Assembly (NCBI RefSeq): GCF_014170305.1 | Contig: NZ_LZZT01000029.1 | Location: 1 to 64,000, forward strand | Direction: 5' to 3' | Length of the DNA: 64,000 bases | From: Achromobacter sp. UMC71 | GTDB lineage: Bacteria; Pseudomonadota; Gammaproteobacteria; Burkholderiales; Burkholderiaceae_B | Shown here: one piece after another, positions 52,702-62,544 of the stretch | Numbering within the stretch: the stretch's first letter is position 1 | Layout: each line of letters starts with the position of its first letter | Notes under the pieces: generated by a model | Seen by the model: only the letters and a program-made list of their open reading frames with translations | What the model was told of the DNA's origin: nothing | The model's database searches: none | Translations under genes and position numbers: made by a program

Positions 52702-55700
52702 TCAAACAACCCATTCCTCTCCCAACCTTTCAGCCTGCATCAGAATTAGTTCTACGGCAGAATCCGCCATGTCAGGCGGATACTTGTACTTGCGCAATAT
52801 GCGCTTGACCATGAGTCGCAGACTTGCCCGAACGCTTTCGCGTTTGGACCAGTCAACCGTGATGTTCTTGCGCAGGTTCTCTGTCAGTTCGTGCGCGATT
52901 TTCTTTAACGTCTCGTCGGTCAACTCGCGCACAGCAGATTCGTTGTTGGCCAGAGCGTCATAGAAGCGGATCTCGTCGTCAGTTAGCCCCAGCTCCTCGC
53001 CACGCTTCGCCGCTTCACGGAACTTCTTGGCCATGTCGACCAGTTCTTCCATGACCTGAGCCGTCTCGATGCTGCGATTCTGGTAGCGCTTGATGACATT
53101 GCCGAGCATGTCGGAGAACTTGTTTTGCTGCACTAGGTTGCTGGCGAACTTGCTTTTGATTTCTCCTTCCAGCAGACGCTCCAGCAGCTCGACGGCCAGG
53201 TTGCGCTCGGGCAGGTTGCGAACCTGGGCAAGAAACTCGTCATCCAAGAGGCCGATGTTGGGCTTCTCCAGACCTACGGCGTCGAAGATGTCGACCACGC
53301 TTTCACTGACCACGGCCTGATTGATGATCTGACGGATAGCGGCTTCTCGCTGTTCGTCGGTTTTCTTTTGCGTGCTGATGTCACGCTTGGTCAGGATTAC
53401 CTTGACGGCCTGCATGAACGCAACTTCGTCGCGAAGCGCCTTGGCCTCATCCAGTGTGCAGCACAGGGAGAACGCTTTGCTCAGGGCTAGCGTGTTATCA
53501 GCGAATCGCTTCTTGCCGTCCAGCTTGGCGTCCTTGTCGCCCGCAGGCGGGCGTAGCGACAGGATGTGGTTCGCGGCGCTCGCCAGGACCTTGTGGCCGC
53601 TAGTCTTGAAGCCCGAGTAATCGAAGCCATGCATCATGCCGCGCAGGACGTCGAGCTTCTCCAGCAACACGGCGAAGGCTTCGTGGGCATCGACGGTGGG
53701 TTTACCGCGGCCCTTGCTGGCGGTGTACTCCTTCATGGCGGCCTTGAGCTCATTGCCAATGCCGATGTAGTCGACCACCAGGCCGCCCTGTTTGTCCCGG
53801 AAGACACGGTTCACGCGGGCAATGGCCTGCATGAGGTTGTGGCCCTTCATGGGCTTGTCGATGTACATGGTGTGGACGCACGGCGCGTCAAAGCCTGTCA
53901 GCCACATGTCGCGCACAATGACCAGCCGCAATGGGTCCTTGGGATCTTTAAAGCGCTTCTCTAGCCGCTTCTTGACCTGACCGCTGTAGATGTGCGGGCG
54001 CAGCAAGGCTTTGTCGCTCGCGCTGCCCGTCATGATGACCTTGATAGCGCCTTTTTCTGGGTCCTTATCGTGCCAGTCGGGGCGCAGATCGATGATTTCT
54101 TTATACAGGAGCGCACAGATATCGCGGCTCATCGCGACTACCATGGCTTTGCCATCCTGCGCTTTGTTGCGCTCTTCGAAGTGCTCGACGAGGTCGGCTG
54201 CCACGCTGGCAATACGCGGCTCGGCGCCTACGACTTTTTCCAGGGCTGCCCATCTCGATTTCAGGCGAGCCTGGGTCTGCTCTTCCTCATCTTCGGCAAG
54301 TTCGTCGACCTCTTCGTCCAGCGATGCCAGATCAGCTTCCTTGAGCTTGAGCTTGGCCAGGCGCGACTCGTAGTAGATGGCCACGGTGGCGCCATCCTCT
54401 TTGGCCTGCTGCATGTCGTAGACATGGATGTAATCGCCAAACACGGCGCGCGTATCGCGATCGGTGCTGCTGACGGGCGTGCCCGTGAAGGCCACAAAGG
54501 TGGCGTTTGGCAGCGCATCCCGCAGGTGTTGGGCATAACCCACCTGATAGGTGACCGTGGGTTCTGCAACTGCCAACGCGGCGGTCACGCCAACACCCAG
54601 GTCATCGTTCGCAGCCAACTGACCGTATTCGTTGGTGCTGAAGGACTTGTTTTTGCGAGTCTTGAGCTTGGCTTCGAAACCGTACTGCGTGCGGTGGGCT
54701 TCGTCTGCAATCACAACGATATTTCCGCGGTCCGATAGGACCGGGAAGGTGTCCTCATCTTCTCCAGGCATGAACTTCTGAATGGTAGCGAAGACGATGC
54801 CGCCTGAAGGACGATTGGTCAGCAACCTACGCAGGTCCTGACGGGTATCGGCCTTTACGGGCTGTTCGCGCAGGAGGTCTCGCGACAGGCTGAATACCCC
54901 AAACAATTGGCCGTCCAAGTCATTGCGGTCGGTGATGACCACAACCGTGGGGTTCTGCATGGCCGGTTCCTGCATCACGCGGGCGGCAAAGCAGGTCATG
55001 GTGATGCTTTTGCCGCTGCCCTGGGTGTGCCATACCACGCCGCCTTTACCGCGCTGGCTCGCGCTGCCTTGTAGTTGCGACGCCTCGACCACGTGCTGGA
55101 TGGCCAGCCGCACGGCGTGGTACTGGTGGTAGCCGGCAATCTTTTTGATGAGGGCGCCGTCGTCTTCAAACAGCACGAAGTAGCGCAGATAGTCGAGCAG
55201 GTATGCAGGCGCGAGCAGACCGCGCACGAGCGTTTCGAGCTCGTTGAACTGCCCCAAGGGGTCAAGCTCTACACCATCAATCGTGCGCCATTGCATGAAG
55301 CGCTCGGCATTGGCGGACAGTGAGCCATACCGGGCTTCGCTACCGTCGGACACGACCAGAATCTCGTTGTACTCGAAGACGTCTGGAATCTGTGCCTTGT
55401 ATGTCTGAATCTGGTCGTAGGCCTTCCAGATGTCGGCATTCTCATTGACACTGTTCTTCAGCTCAATCAGCACCAACGGCAAGCCATTGATGAACAAAAT
55501 GATGTCTGGTCGTCGCGTATGGTGCGGGCCTTTGATGGTGAACTGGCTAACCGCCCAGAATTCGTTGTTTTGCGGATTAGCCCAATCCACCAGCCGCACG
55601 AAGTCGCCACGGGTTTCGCCATCCTTTTGATACTGGACGTTCACGCCGTTGGTTAGCAGCTTGTGGAAAACGCGGTTGGCGGCCAACTGAACAGGAGTGT

Positions 55701-55923
55701 CTAGGTTCTCGATTTGCTTGAACGCATCATCGCGCGCGGAAGCCGGGATGTGGGGATTCAGGCGGTCGATGGCAGCCCGCAGGCGCTGGGACAGAATGAC
55801 CTGTGCATAGCTTGTACGCTGGGGGTCCGGACCGTCATGGGCGATATCTGGACCGCTGCGAACCGTGTAGTCGACTTCTGCGAGCCAGCCTAGAGTTTCC
55901 TGTTCGAGTTGGTCTTCGGTCAT
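52702..55923 (-). CDS. hsdR: Type I restriction enzyme R subunit HsdR
   Basis: A 1073-residue motor-nuclease subunit. The N-terminal nuclease core has [19 protein letters not shown] (Asp, then Glu-x-Lys; about residue 140). The superfamily 2 helicase motor has Walker [13 protein letters not shown] (about 300), the DEAH-type box [12 protein letters not shown] (about 408), motif III-like VAFTGTP and later [12 protein letters not shown]. The C-terminal part is the coupling domain that joins the methylase core. It overlaps hsdS by 4 bases. It cuts unmodified DNA far from the recognition site after translocation. Confidence 0.93.
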   Translation of the reverse strand: MTEDQLEQETLGWLAEVDYTVRSGPDIAHDGPDPQRTSYAQVILSQRLRAAIDRLNPHIPASARDDAFKQIENLDTPVQLAANRVFHKLLTNGVNVQYQKDGETRGDFVRLVDWANPQNNEFWAVSQFTIKGPHHTRRPDIILFINGLPLVLIELKNSVNENADIWKAYDQIQTYKAQIPDVFEYNEILVVSDGSEARYGSLSANAERFMQWRTIDGVELDPLGQFNELETLVRGLLAPAYLLDYLRYFVLFEDDGALIKKIAGYHQYHAVRLAIQHVVEASQLQGSASQRGKGGVVWHTQGSGKSITMTCFAARVMQEPAMQNPTVVVITDRNDLDGQLFGVFSLSRDLLREQPVKADTRQDLRRLLTNRPSGGIVFATIQKFMPGEDEDTFPVLSDRGNIVVIADEAHRTQYGFEAKLKTRKNKSFSTNEYGQLAANDDLGVGVTAALAVAEPTVTYQVGYAQHLRDALPNATFVAFTGTPVSSTDRDTRAVFGDYIHVYDMQQAKEDGATVAIYYESRLAKLKLKEADLASLDEEVDELAEDEEEQTQARLKSRWAALEKVVGAEPRIASVAADLVEHFEERNKAQDGKAMVVAMSRDICALLYKEIIDLRPDWHDKDPEKGAIKVIMTGSASDKALLRPHIYSGQVKKRLEKRFKDPKDPLRLVIVRDMWLTGFDAPCVHTMYIDKPMKGHNLMQAIARVNRVFRDKQGGLVVDYIGIGNELKAAMKEYTASKGRGKPTVDAHEAFAVLLEKLDVLRGMMHGFDYSGFKTSGHKVLASAANHILSLRPPAGDKDAKLDGKKRFADNTLALSKAFSLCCTLDEAKALRDEVAFMQAVKVILTKRDISTQKKTDEQREAAIRQIINQAVVSESVVDIFDAVGLEKPNIGLLDDEFLAQVRNLPERNLAVELLERLLEGEIKSKFASNLVQQNKFSDMLGNVIKRYQNRSIETAQVMEELVDMAKKFREAAKRGEELGLTDDEIRFYDALANNESAVRELTDETLKKIAHELTENLRKNITVDWSKRESVRASLRLMVKRILRKYKYPPDMADSAVELILMQAERLGEEWVV

Positions 55924-57155
55924 TGCAAAGCGTTCTCTGCTTGTTCTTGGGCTTCGGAGAGGCGAAGTTGGCCGGAGATGAGACGGGGGAGTAGGGTGTC
56001 TCTAAGCTGCGCTAACGATGTCAGCGTCTTAAGATTCACGAGCACCCGTTCCATGAGAATCTCCACATTCGTTTCAAACTTGGCGATTATGCTCGGCGGT
56101 GGACTGGCCACTCTCACGCCTTTGAATGTTGCTGTGGTAATAGTGTCAAAAACTGAGCCATGGGCTTGTTGTTTAAGCTGCTCGACCAAGCGTTGCGTAG
56201 AGAAATAGGTGAAGTAAATATCATCATTTTTCCCTCTCAGTCCATAGCAAGACTGATTCATTGCCATCTCACATCCAGTAAGAGCCAATTTGCCAACCGT
56301 TCCCCGAGCGGAAATGATCGTTGTGCCAAATGGAAGCAGTTTTGTTGAAGATCCGTCCAAGCCTGCCTGAGTAATCTTCTTTTCCGTATTTACCACAAAG
56401 GTATCAGCGCCGCTCGGCACGTCAACGACGGAGTACCAGAGTATGTGACCTCCCCAGTAATCAGGATTGGAGGTCTTAGGCGTTCCCCCCCCGATGATGC
56501 GGATCGTTTCGTGGAAGGAGATTGCACTCCATTGCGTTGGAATTAATCCAAGCCCTGACTCTTCAAACGAATCAGGAAACAGCGCCGCGGTCTTTTCATC
56601 CATCCCTTCAGGCCGACGGCCTTCCATTTTGGCGCGCACCGGGTCAAAGTCCACGAACCAGGACTTGAAGATGGCTTGGGCGATGGATTCGAGGGTTTTG
56701 TTGGTTTCGCGTAGGAGGGTGATTCGGTCGTCTAGCGTTCCGAGAACCTTTGCAATCTCTCTTTGCTCACCAATTGGCGGCAACGTCACTACCGCCTCAT
56801 GCAAGTGATTTCGATTGATGCCTGGCACAGCCGCTTTGTCGGAGTAGGCGTGAAAATCCAGTGTTTTAAGGAAATAACTTATATATTTTCTGTCATTTCC
56901 CTTAAAGTCTCGAACATAAAGTGTCGTGTTAAGGGGCCAGAAGTCGGTATCAACATAAAATACTTCACCAATGGTTCCATATCGCCCCGTTACGACACCG
57001 GGCCCTTTGACCATCGCAACTTCGTGGGTATCACTAATGCCAGATGACGAGATCAGGGGTACCGTGCCGAGTTTTCGTTTGGCTTTCGGCAGGTCGTAGC
57101 CGCGCTTTAACTCGATGAACTCGCCGAGTTTTCCTGTAGGCCACTCAGAACTCAT
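55920..57155 (-). CDS. hsdS: Type I RM specificity subunit HsdS
   Basis: A 411-residue subunit with two target-recognition domains. TRD1 covers about 1-130 and TRD2 about 205-345, separated by the conserved helical spacer ([20 protein letters not shown], then [15 protein letters not shown]). The second conserved helix comes near the C-terminus ([16 protein letters not shown]). Each TRD reads one half of a bipartite site; the sequence read cannot be deduced here. It overlaps hsdM by 11 bases and hsdR by 4, a tight M-S-R operon. Confidence 0.93.
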   Translation of the reverse strand: MSSEWPTGKLGEFIELKRGYDLPKAKRKLGTVPLISSSGISDTHEVAMVKGPGVVTGRYGTIGEVFYVDTDFWPLNTTLYVRDFKGNDRKYISYFLKTLDFHAYSDKAAVPGINRNHLHEAVVTLPPIGEQREIAKVLGTLDDRITLLRETNKTLESIAQAIFKSWFVDFDPVRAKMEGRRPEGMDEKTAALFPDSFEESGLGLIPTQWSAISFHETIRIIGGGTPKTSNPDYWGGHILWYSVVDVPSGADTFVVNTEKKITQAGLDGSSTKLLPFGTTIISARGTVGKLALTGCEMAMNQSCYGLRGKNDDIYFTYFSTQRLVEQLKQQAHGSVFDTITTATFKGVRVASPPPSIIAKFETNVEILMERVLVNLKTLTSLAQLRDTLLPRLISGQLRLSEAQEQAENALQ

Positions 57156-58707
57156 AGCCCAGTCCCCCCAGCTTCTGCCGAATCAGCGCATCCAGCTCCG
57201 CCCCTTTTGCCATCTGTTCGCCTAGCTTCTCGGTCAGCTTCTGCATCTTTTCGGCAAAGGCTTCATCGTCGTGTTCGACTTCTGCTGCACCCACATAGCG
57301 GCCGGGAGTCAGCACATGCCCATGCTGGACAATCTCGGCTAGCGGCACGCTGCGGCAAAACCCTGCCACGTCTGCATACTCCATGGTGTCGGCGCCATCC
57401 TCGACTTCCCCACGCCATGCGGCCACGGTTTCTGCGATCCGAGCAATGGCTGCGTCATCCAGCTCAGCCTGCACACGGGAGATCATTTTCCCCAGCTTCC
57501 GCGCGTCGATGAAAAGCACTTCACCTTTGCGCTTTTTCTGTTTGGCCAGGAACCATAAGCAGGCCGGTATCTGGGTGTTGAAGAACAGCTGCCCGGGCAG
57601 CGCCACCATCACCTCCACCACGTCGGCATCGATCATGGCGGCGCGAATGACGCCCTCGTTGTTCTGGCTAGAGCTCATCGACCCGTTCGCCAGCACAATG
57701 CCTGCGCGGCCGTTGGGCTTCAGGTGATACAGCATGTGCTGTAGCCAGGCGTAGTTGGCATTACCGTGGGGCGGGTCGCCATACTCCCAGCGGGCATCGC
57801 CCTCCAAGCTGCCGTGCCACCAGTCGCTGATGTTGAACGGTGGGTTGGCCAAGACGAAGTCGGCTCGTAGATCCGGATGCTGATTGCGCGTGAAGGTATC
57901 AGCCGGCTCCTTGCCCAGATTGAAGTCTATGCCCCGAATCGCCAGGTTCATGGCGGCCAGGCGCCAGGTGGTGGGGTTGGACTCTTGTCCATAAATGGAC
58001 ACGTCGTCAATCTTGCCGCCGTGCGCCTCGATAAATTTCTCTGACTGCACGAACATACCGCCCGAGCCGCAGCAGGGGTCATACACCTGGCCTTTGTGCG
58101 GAGCAAGGACCGCCACCAGCGTCTTGACGATGCTGGCGGGAGTGTAGAACTGACCGCCTTTCTTGCCTTCGGCGCTGGCGAATTGGCCCAGGAAGTATTC
58201 GTACACCTGACCCAAGATGTCTCGGGCTGCGTTGGCGTCGCTGCCGAAACCGATAGTCGACACCAAGTCTACGAGTTCGCCCAGCTTGCCGTCGGGAAGC
58301 TGGGCACGGCCATAGCGTTTGTCCAAAATGCCCTTGAGCTTTTGGTTCTCGGACTCGATGGCAGTCAGGGCATCATCAATGCGCTTGCCGATGTCGGGCT
58401 GCTTGGCGGCGGCACGCAGGCTTTCCCAACGAGCCGCCTCGGGCACCCAGAAAGTATTAGCCGCTGTGTAGTAATCGCGGTCTTCCAGCTCGGCAGTCAG
58501 CTCATCTTCGCTAGCACCGGGAAAGTGGAACTCATCGTTCTCGTCGGCGAAGCGTGCACGCAGTTCGGCCTGCCGTGCCGCGAAGGCATCCGAGATGTAC
58601 TTCAGAAAGATCAGCCCTAGCACCAAGTGCTTGTATTCGGCCGCATCCATATTGGCGCGCAACTTGTCTGCTGCGGACCATAACGTCCGCTTGATGTCGT
58701 CGATCAT
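57145..58707 (-). CDS. hsdM: Type I RM methyltransferase subunit HsdM
   Basis: A 520-residue N6-adenine methylase subunit. The N-terminal helical domain ([20 protein letters not shown]) is followed by the SAM-binding motif [18 protein letters not shown] (about residue 210) and the catalytic NPPF in [14 protein letters not shown] (about 288). With HsdS it methylates host sites and, with HsdR, restricts. I chose ATG 58707 because it starts the conserved N-terminus; an upstream in-frame ATG adds unlike sequence. First gene of hsdMSR. Confidence 0.94.
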   Translation of the reverse strand: MIDDIKRTLWSAADKLRANMDAAEYKHLVLGLIFLKYISDAFAARQAELRARFADENDEFHFPGASEDELTAELEDRDYYTAANTFWVPEAARWESLRAAAKQPDIGKRIDDALTAIESENQKLKGILDKRYGRAQLPDGKLGELVDLVSTIGFGSDANAARDILGQVYEYFLGQFASAEGKKGGQFYTPASIVKTLVAVLAPHKGQVYDPCCGSGGMFVQSEKFIEAHGGKIDDVSIYGQESNPTTWRLAAMNLAIRGIDFNLGKEPADTFTRNQHPDLRADFVLANPPFNISDWWHGSLEGDARWEYGDPPHGNANYAWLQHMLYHLKPNGRAGIVLANGSMSSSQNNEGVIRAAMIDADVVEVMVALPGQLFFNTQIPACLWFLAKQKKRKGEVLFIDARKLGKMISRVQAELDDAAIARIAETVAAWRGEVEDGADTMEYADVAGFCRSVPLAEIVQHGHVLTPGRYVGAAEVEHDDEAFAEKMQKLTEKLGEQMAKGAELDALIRQKLGGLGYEF

Positions 58708-58953
58708 TGGTATGTAACTAATTTTGTAGTACTGGCAACGAGGGAAAGTAGCACACTGTGGCATTACCTACGCTTCGACATTCAGTAAGGTAGAGCCGAG
58801 CTCTCTCGAGGCTTGTTGTGCCATGATCGACTGACCATGCAGCCCGCCCTTGACGTGTTTTTCCGAAATCGGGTGCAGAGCGGCGTATGGGGTGGGCTCG
58901 CTGAAAGAGAACACCACAAATGGCGGGGCTGTTTGGCCGATATACGCCTTGGC

Positions 58954-59253
58954 CTAATCTGGCTTTGCCAGTTGCCGTCGTTGAAGCTGTTCAGCCTTGG
59001 TTGGCCTCCCACGTCGGCGTGCAACCTGTAGCGCAGCTGTTCGCTCAGATGTTGCAAGAGCTACTTGGGGGGCATGCTGCGCTTCACGCTGTGATGCCAG
59101 CCAAGCTTGAACCTCCGCCTGCTCATAGCGCAGCAGTCTGCCCACTTTCACACAAGGAGGGAGGGGCTCTCCGCGCGTGCGCCGGTTGTACAAGGTCTGC
59201 ACGGACAAGCCCAGGACGGCGGCCAGTTGAGCAGGGGTAAGAAGTTTTTCCAT
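58954..59253 (-). CDS. AlpA/excisionase-like helix-turn-helix protein
   Basis: A 99-residue DNA-binding protein. MEKLLTPAQLAAVLGLSVQT and LYNRRTRGEPLPPCVKVGRL form the HTH_17/AlpA winged-helix domain. A basic tail follows, with RRRGRPTKAEQLQRRQ resembling an AT-hook-like or ParG-like basic stretch. AlpA proteins switch on integrase or excision genes in P4-like elements and phage satellites. The ATG at 59253 starts right at the domain. It lies 245 bases inside attR, at the end opposite the integrase, and may bind the repeats at 59375-59415. Confidence 0.8.
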   Translation of the reverse strand: MEKLLTPAQLAAVLGLSVQTLYNRRTRGEPLPPCVKVGRLLRYEQAEVQAWLASQREAQHAPQVALATSERTAALQVARRRGRPTKAEQLQRRQLAKPD

Positions 59254-59374
59254 CTTTACTTTCGCGAAGGCACTGGCACATGCCAGCAAAAAGTATAGAC
59301 AGGCATGGGTAGCCATGGCTGCCTGGCAGTACCCCCCGGTAGGCCGTACAATCTGCCCCGGCGCCATCGAAATT

Positions 59375-59415
59375 GACCGCACTTTTAACGCACTGACCGC
59401 AGTAAAGTGCGTTAG
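59375..59415. repeat. Putative integrase arm-type repeats, right end
   Basis: GACCGCACTTTTAACGCACT at 59375-59394 matches the left-end copy (37391-37410) at 19 of 20 bases. AAGTGCGTTAG at 59405-59415 is the exact inverse of CTAACGCACTT from the left end. Together they make one direct and one inverted copy near attR. Confidence 0.6.
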
Positions 59416-59497
59416 GTGGCGGTAAGTCCCGGTAAGCTAAGCTCATGATTTCTCTAGATATTCATGTTGGTCTGCCCCTGGCAAAACACCCCTGAAA

Positions 59498-59552
59498 CGG
59501 ACTCTTAATCCGTAGGTCGAGTGTTCGAGCCACTCACAGCCCACCAGAATTC
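59498..59552. repeat. attR: 55-bp direct repeat, right copy
   Basis: Identical to 37274-37328. It is the displaced 3' half of tRNA-Lys(CUU) without its 5' half, which marks the right border of the element. Confidence 0.93.
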
Positions 59553-59553
59553 A

Positions 59554-59587
59554 AAAGCCGTTGACGATCTGATCGTCAGCGGCTTTT
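59554..59587 (+). terminator. Original terminator of tRNA-Lys(CUU), displaced
   Basis: AAAGCCG-T-TGACGAT/ATCGTCA-G-CGGCTTT forms a long stem followed by T residues directly after attR. It would have followed the tRNA before insertion. Confidence 0.85.
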
Positions 59588-59701
59588 TCAATTTCCGGCC
59601 GCGCCTTGTGCAAGGCTGCCCGCGGCACCCGCGGCTGGTGCGGGCAGCGCAGGCGCTTCGACAAGCGCCCGCAAGCCCTTCTTGCGCTTGCACGCACCCG
59701 G

Positions 59702-60325
59702 CTAGAAATCCCCCGCCATCGCAACCGCCTGCGCCTTGCCCTGCAGGATGGTTGCCGGCGCCAGCGCATCCCAGGTGTGTTCCACCGTCAGGCTCCTGAC
59801 GTCCTTCACGCCGATGAACCGCAACCAGAACTCAACGTAATCGGCCTGATGCGTGAAGCCAGGGCTGTCGGCGCCGGCGGCCTTGTCGTGGCTTTGGCCG
59901 CGCACGTGGATGACCAGGGCGCGTTCGATGTCCAGCAGCGGGCCGTAGGCCTGGCCGTTGAAGGTGAACAGCAGGTTGCGCTGGCTGACCAGATCGATCA
60001 GTTGCTTGAGCTTGTAGGGGTAGCCGAAATTCCACATCGGCACGCCCAACACAATCCGGTCGGCCTGCTGGAAGCGCTTGGCCAGCGCTTCGATGCGGGT
60101 CCAAACCGAGGCTTCGGCGGCGTCCATCTGCGTGTTCGACACGCGCTTGTACTTGGCGCCGATGGCCTGGTTGCCGAAGTCGGGCAGATCCTCTTCCCAG
60201 ACGTTCAGGGTATCGACCTCCAGCGACGGGCAGGCCTGGCGATAGGCGTCGATGAACGCGTCGGCGATGGCGATGGAGGCGGAGTGGGCGCCGCGGGGGG
60301 AGGACACGATGTTCAATAGTCGCAT
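59702..60325 (-). CDS. azoR: FMN-dependent NADH-azoreductase
   Basis: A 207-residue flavodoxin-fold quinone/azo reductase of the AzoR family. FMN-binding segments are NIVSSPRGAHSASIAIADAF (near residue 5), the PMWNFGYPYKLKQLIDLVSQ motif (near 95) and RGQSHDKAAGADS (near 143). It reduces quinones and azo dyes by two electrons using NADH, protecting against oxidative stress. A 26-bp near-perfect palindrome lies 70 bases upstream and is the likely binding site of a repressor encoded elsewhere. Confidence 0.9.
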   Translation of the reverse strand: MRLLNIVSSPRGAHSASIAIADAFIDAYRQACPSLEVDTLNVWEEDLPDFGNQAIGAKYKRVSNTQMDAAEASVWTRIEALAKRFQQADRIVLGVPMWNFGYPYKLKQLIDLVSQRNLLFTFNGQAYGPLLDIERALVIHVRGQSHDKAAGADSPGFTHQADYVEFWLRFIGVKDVRSLTVEHTWDALAPATILQGKAQAVAMAGDF

Positions 60326-60394
60326 GCTGCATGACCTGGATGAGTAGGCTTGAGTGAAGGCGTTGCCAGGGATGCGTCACGCCCGGTCCGCATC

Positions 60395-60420
60395 CATATG
60401 ATTGCAATTGCAATCGTATG
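60395..60420. promoter_or_regulatory. 26-bp palindrome upstream of azoR
   Basis: Arms CATATGATTGCAA and TTGCAATCGTATG are reverse complements with one mismatch. The core ATTGCAATTGCAAT resembles sites of MarR- or HxlR-type regulators, which often control azoreductases. No such regulator gene is adjacent in the window. Confidence 0.6.
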
Positions 60421-60625
60421 CAGACTGGATTCTATCGCCTCACGATTTAATTGCAACCGCTGTTCGATGCGAGGGCGGGCTGTCCGTTGGGGCAGAGGAG
60501 CCGGGTTGTCCATTGCGGGCAGCGGGCGCGCATTAAGGCAGGTCTTAAGGGTGGTTGCACTGGGGCTAAACCACGGCGGGCGGCGGCCTCTCTATAGTGA
60601 CGGCATCGATTTCAGGAGTGCCGCC

Positions 60626-61294
60626 ATGTCCGCCGTTGTTTCGCCCGCCGCCTATCCCCGCGCGGTGTTGTTCGATCTGCTTACCGCCCTGCTGGATTCC
60701 TGGACGGTGTGGAATGCCGCTGCCGGGTCCGAGGCCCAGGGGCGCGCGTGGCGGGCCGAATACCTGCGCTTGACGTACGGCTGCGGCGCCTACCAGCCCT
60801 ACGAGCAACTGGTCGAGGCGGCGGCCCGCGCCGTCGGTCTGCCGGCGACGGCTCCCGCAGCGCTGGAAGCGGGTTGGGACGGCCTGCCCGTGTGGGACGG
60901 CGCGCGCGAATTACTGCAGGCGCTGCGGCCGCATTGCCGCCTGGGCGTTGTCACCAACTGTTCGAAGCGTTTGGGGCATCGGGCTGCTGGGTTGCTGGGG
61001 GTGGACTGGGACGTAGTCGTCACTTCGGAAGAGGCCGGCTTTTACAAACCCGATCCTCGGCCCTATCAGCTGGCGTTGACGCGCCTGGAGACGCCGGCGC
61101 CGCAGGTGGCATTCATTGCCGGGTCGGGTTATGACCTGTTCGGCACCAGCAAGGTCGGCCTGCGCACCTACTGGCACAACCGTGTCGGGTTGGCGCTGCC
61201 GGAGGGCGCGCCGCTGCCCGAAGCGCAGTCGCCGCGGCTGGACGAGGCGCTGCCCTGGCTGGCCGGCTTCCAAGGCGGGGCGGCAGTGCGATAG
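60626..61294 (+). CDS. HAD-superfamily hydrolase (2-haloacid dehalogenase-like)
   Basis: A 222-residue HAD enzyme. Motif I is AVLFDLLTALLDSW (nucleophile Asp, near residue 16), motif II VVTNCSKRLG (near 113), the motif III Lys is in SEEAGFYKPDPRPYQLAL (near 137) and motif IV AGSGYDLFGTSKVG (near 168). The lack of the second Asp two residues after the nucleophile points toward the dehalogenase-like subgroup rather than phosphatases. The ATG at 60626 has AGGAG upstream at good spacing; the longer open frame upstream overlaps the azoR regulatory region. The substrate is unknown. Confidence 0.82.
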   Translation: MSAVVSPAAYPRAVLFDLLTALLDSWTVWNAAAGSEAQGRAWRAEYLRLTYGCGAYQPYEQLVEAAARAVGLPATAPAALEAGWDGLPVWDGARELLQALRPHCRLGVVTNCSKRLGHRAAGLLGVDWDVVVTSEEAGFYKPDPRPYQLALTRLETPAPQVAFIAGSGYDLFGTSKVGLRTYWHNRVGLALPEGAPLPEAQSPRLDEALPWLAGFQGGAAVR

Positions 61295-61459
61295 TTGCTG
61301 CGGTGCAATCCGCGTCGGATGGCGGGCTGCAGAGCCTTCAGCCATGGGCGCCGCCGTACAAAATGTTGCGTGCTGCCCGCTGACGCCCGAGGCATGACTG
61401 GACTTAACATGATTCCTGCCGGCATCCGCCGGCGCACGGACAGGATCGTGGAGGTTGTC

Positions 61460-62107
61460 ATGTACTCAAGAACAATACTCAAGCGTATCGCTGTAGTTGC
61501 GGCTTCAGGGGCTTTGATGGCGGGCTGCGCCACCCAGCAGCAGACCAATACCGCGGTTGGCACAGGGGCGGGGGCCGCAATCGGCGCGGGCATCGGCGCC
61601 TTGGTCGGACATGGCACGGGCGCGGCGGTTGGCGCCGGCATCGGCGCGGTGGCGGGCGGACTGGTGGGCTACAACTGGAAGGTGGTCAAAGACGACGTGC
61701 AGCGCTCCGGCGCGACCTCGCTGGGCATCGACGTGGTCGAGATGCCCGATGGCAGCCTGAAGGTGAACATCCCCAGCAACGTGTCGTTCGACACCGACAA
61801 GACGGATCTGAAGCCGGCGCTGCTGCCGGTGCTGGACAGCGTGGCGCGGTCGCTCAACCAGCATCCCGAACTGCGGGCCAAGGTAGTGGGCCATACGGAC
61901 AGCACGGGCGCGCTGGCGCACAACCAGACCTTGTCGGTGAACCGGGCGCGCAGCGTGACGGACTACCTGTCCAGGCAGGGCGTGGCGGCAACGCGCTTGT
62001 CGATCGAAGGCCGCGGGCCCAACGATCCGATCGGCGACAATGCCACCGCGGATGGCCGTGCGCTGAACCGCCGGGTCGAGATCTACCTGTACGCGGTCAA
62101 GCAATAA
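61460..62107 (+). CDS. OmpA-family outer-membrane lipoprotein (YiaD-like)
   Basis: A 215-residue lipoprotein. The signal peptide ends at lipobox LMAGC (Cys22), followed by a glycine-zipper region ([19 protein letters not shown], repeated). The C-terminal OmpA domain binds peptidoglycan: [40 protein letters not shown] and [11 protein letters not shown]...NRRVEIYL. It likely tethers the outer membrane to the cell wall, as YiaD/Pal-type proteins do. The pterin dehydratase gene begins 10 bases after the stop, a possible operon. Confidence 0.9.
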   Translation: MYSRTILKRIAVVAASGALMAGCATQQQTNTAVGTGAGAAIGAGIGALVGHGTGAAVGAGIGAVAGGLVGYNWKVVKDDVQRSGATSLGIDVVEMPDGSLKVNIPSNVSFDTDKTDLKPALLPVLDSVARSLNQHPELRAKVVGHTDSTGALAHNQTLSVNRARSVTDYLSRQGVAATRLSIEGRGPNDPIGDNATADGRALNRRVEIYLYAVKQ

Positions 62108-62117
62108 GGAGTCAGTC

Positions 62118-62441
62118 ATGAGCATGTTTCCCCCTGCCCGCATCGGCACGGACATCGCGGTCGCCGCCTTGTCCGGTTGGCAGGCCGTCGCGATGCGCGA
62201 CGCCATCGAGAAGCGCTTTCGCTTCGCCAATTTCAATGCCGCCTTTGGCTTTATGGCACGCGTCGCCATGTTCGCCGAAAAGCTGAACCACCATCCCGAA
62301 TGGACCAACGTCTACAACCGCGTGGACGTGACGCTGACCACGCATGACGCGGGCGGCGTTACGGAACTGGATGTGCGCATGGCGCAATTCATGGACGAGG
62401 CGGCGGCGCAGATGGGGGCCACCGCGCCGAAGGCGGCCTGA
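62118..62441 (+). CDS. 4a-hydroxytetrahydrobiopterin dehydratase (PCD/DCoH)
   Basis: A 107-residue pterin-4a-carbinolamine dehydratase with the signature [20 protein letters not shown], including the catalytic His-His pair, and [20 protein letters not shown]. It regenerates oxidised pterin cofactor after aromatic amino acid hydroxylation; no phenylalanine hydroxylase gene is in view, and some bacterial copies serve molybdopterin enzymes. It follows the OmpA-like gene closely and is closed by a bidirectional terminator. Confidence 0.9.
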   Translation: MSMFPPARIGTDIAVAALSGWQAVAMRDAIEKRFRFANFNAAFGFMARVAMFAEKLNHHPEWTNVYNRVDVTLTTHDAGGVTELDVRMAQFMDEAAAQMGATAPKAA

Positions 62442-62493
62442 ACCGGGCTCTCGCTGGCGAGCTTGCTGTGCGCGGCCGGCCGGGAGCGGCAAG

Positions 62494-62531
62494 CAATGAA
62501 AAACCCGCCTGCATGGGCGGGTTTTTCATTG
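62494..62531. terminator. Bidirectional terminator between convergent genes
   Basis: CAATGAAAAACCCGCC/GGCGGGTTTTTCATTG is a perfect 16-bp stem with a six-base loop, with A- and T-runs built in. It serves both the pterin dehydratase and the convergent coiled-coil gene. Confidence 0.92.
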
Positions 62532-62544
62532 GGGCAGGCGAGGT

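Larger units (their letters stand above)
37274..59552. mobile_element. 22.3-kb integrative element in tRNA-Lys carrying defence genes
   Basis: A 55-base perfect direct repeat bounds the region: the 3' half of tRNA-Lys(CUU) at 37274-37328 and again at 59498-59552. A tyrosine integrase lies just inside the left end, a replicase/primase follows, and an AlpA-like regulator sits near the right end. Base composition drops visibly from the GC-rich flanks. Cargo: HEPN-motif protein, Cas2-like protein, DUF4365 protein, SIR2-like and SMEK proteins, a three-gene unknown operon and a type I RM system. No relaxase, type IV secretion, capsid or terminase gene is visible, so it would depend on a helper for transfer. 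The integrase is frameshifted, so excision may be lost. Confidence 0.93.

Noticed and set aside
37274-59552. CRISPR array next to the Cas2-like gene
   Set aside because: I found no regularly spaced repeats and no cas1 or effector genes.
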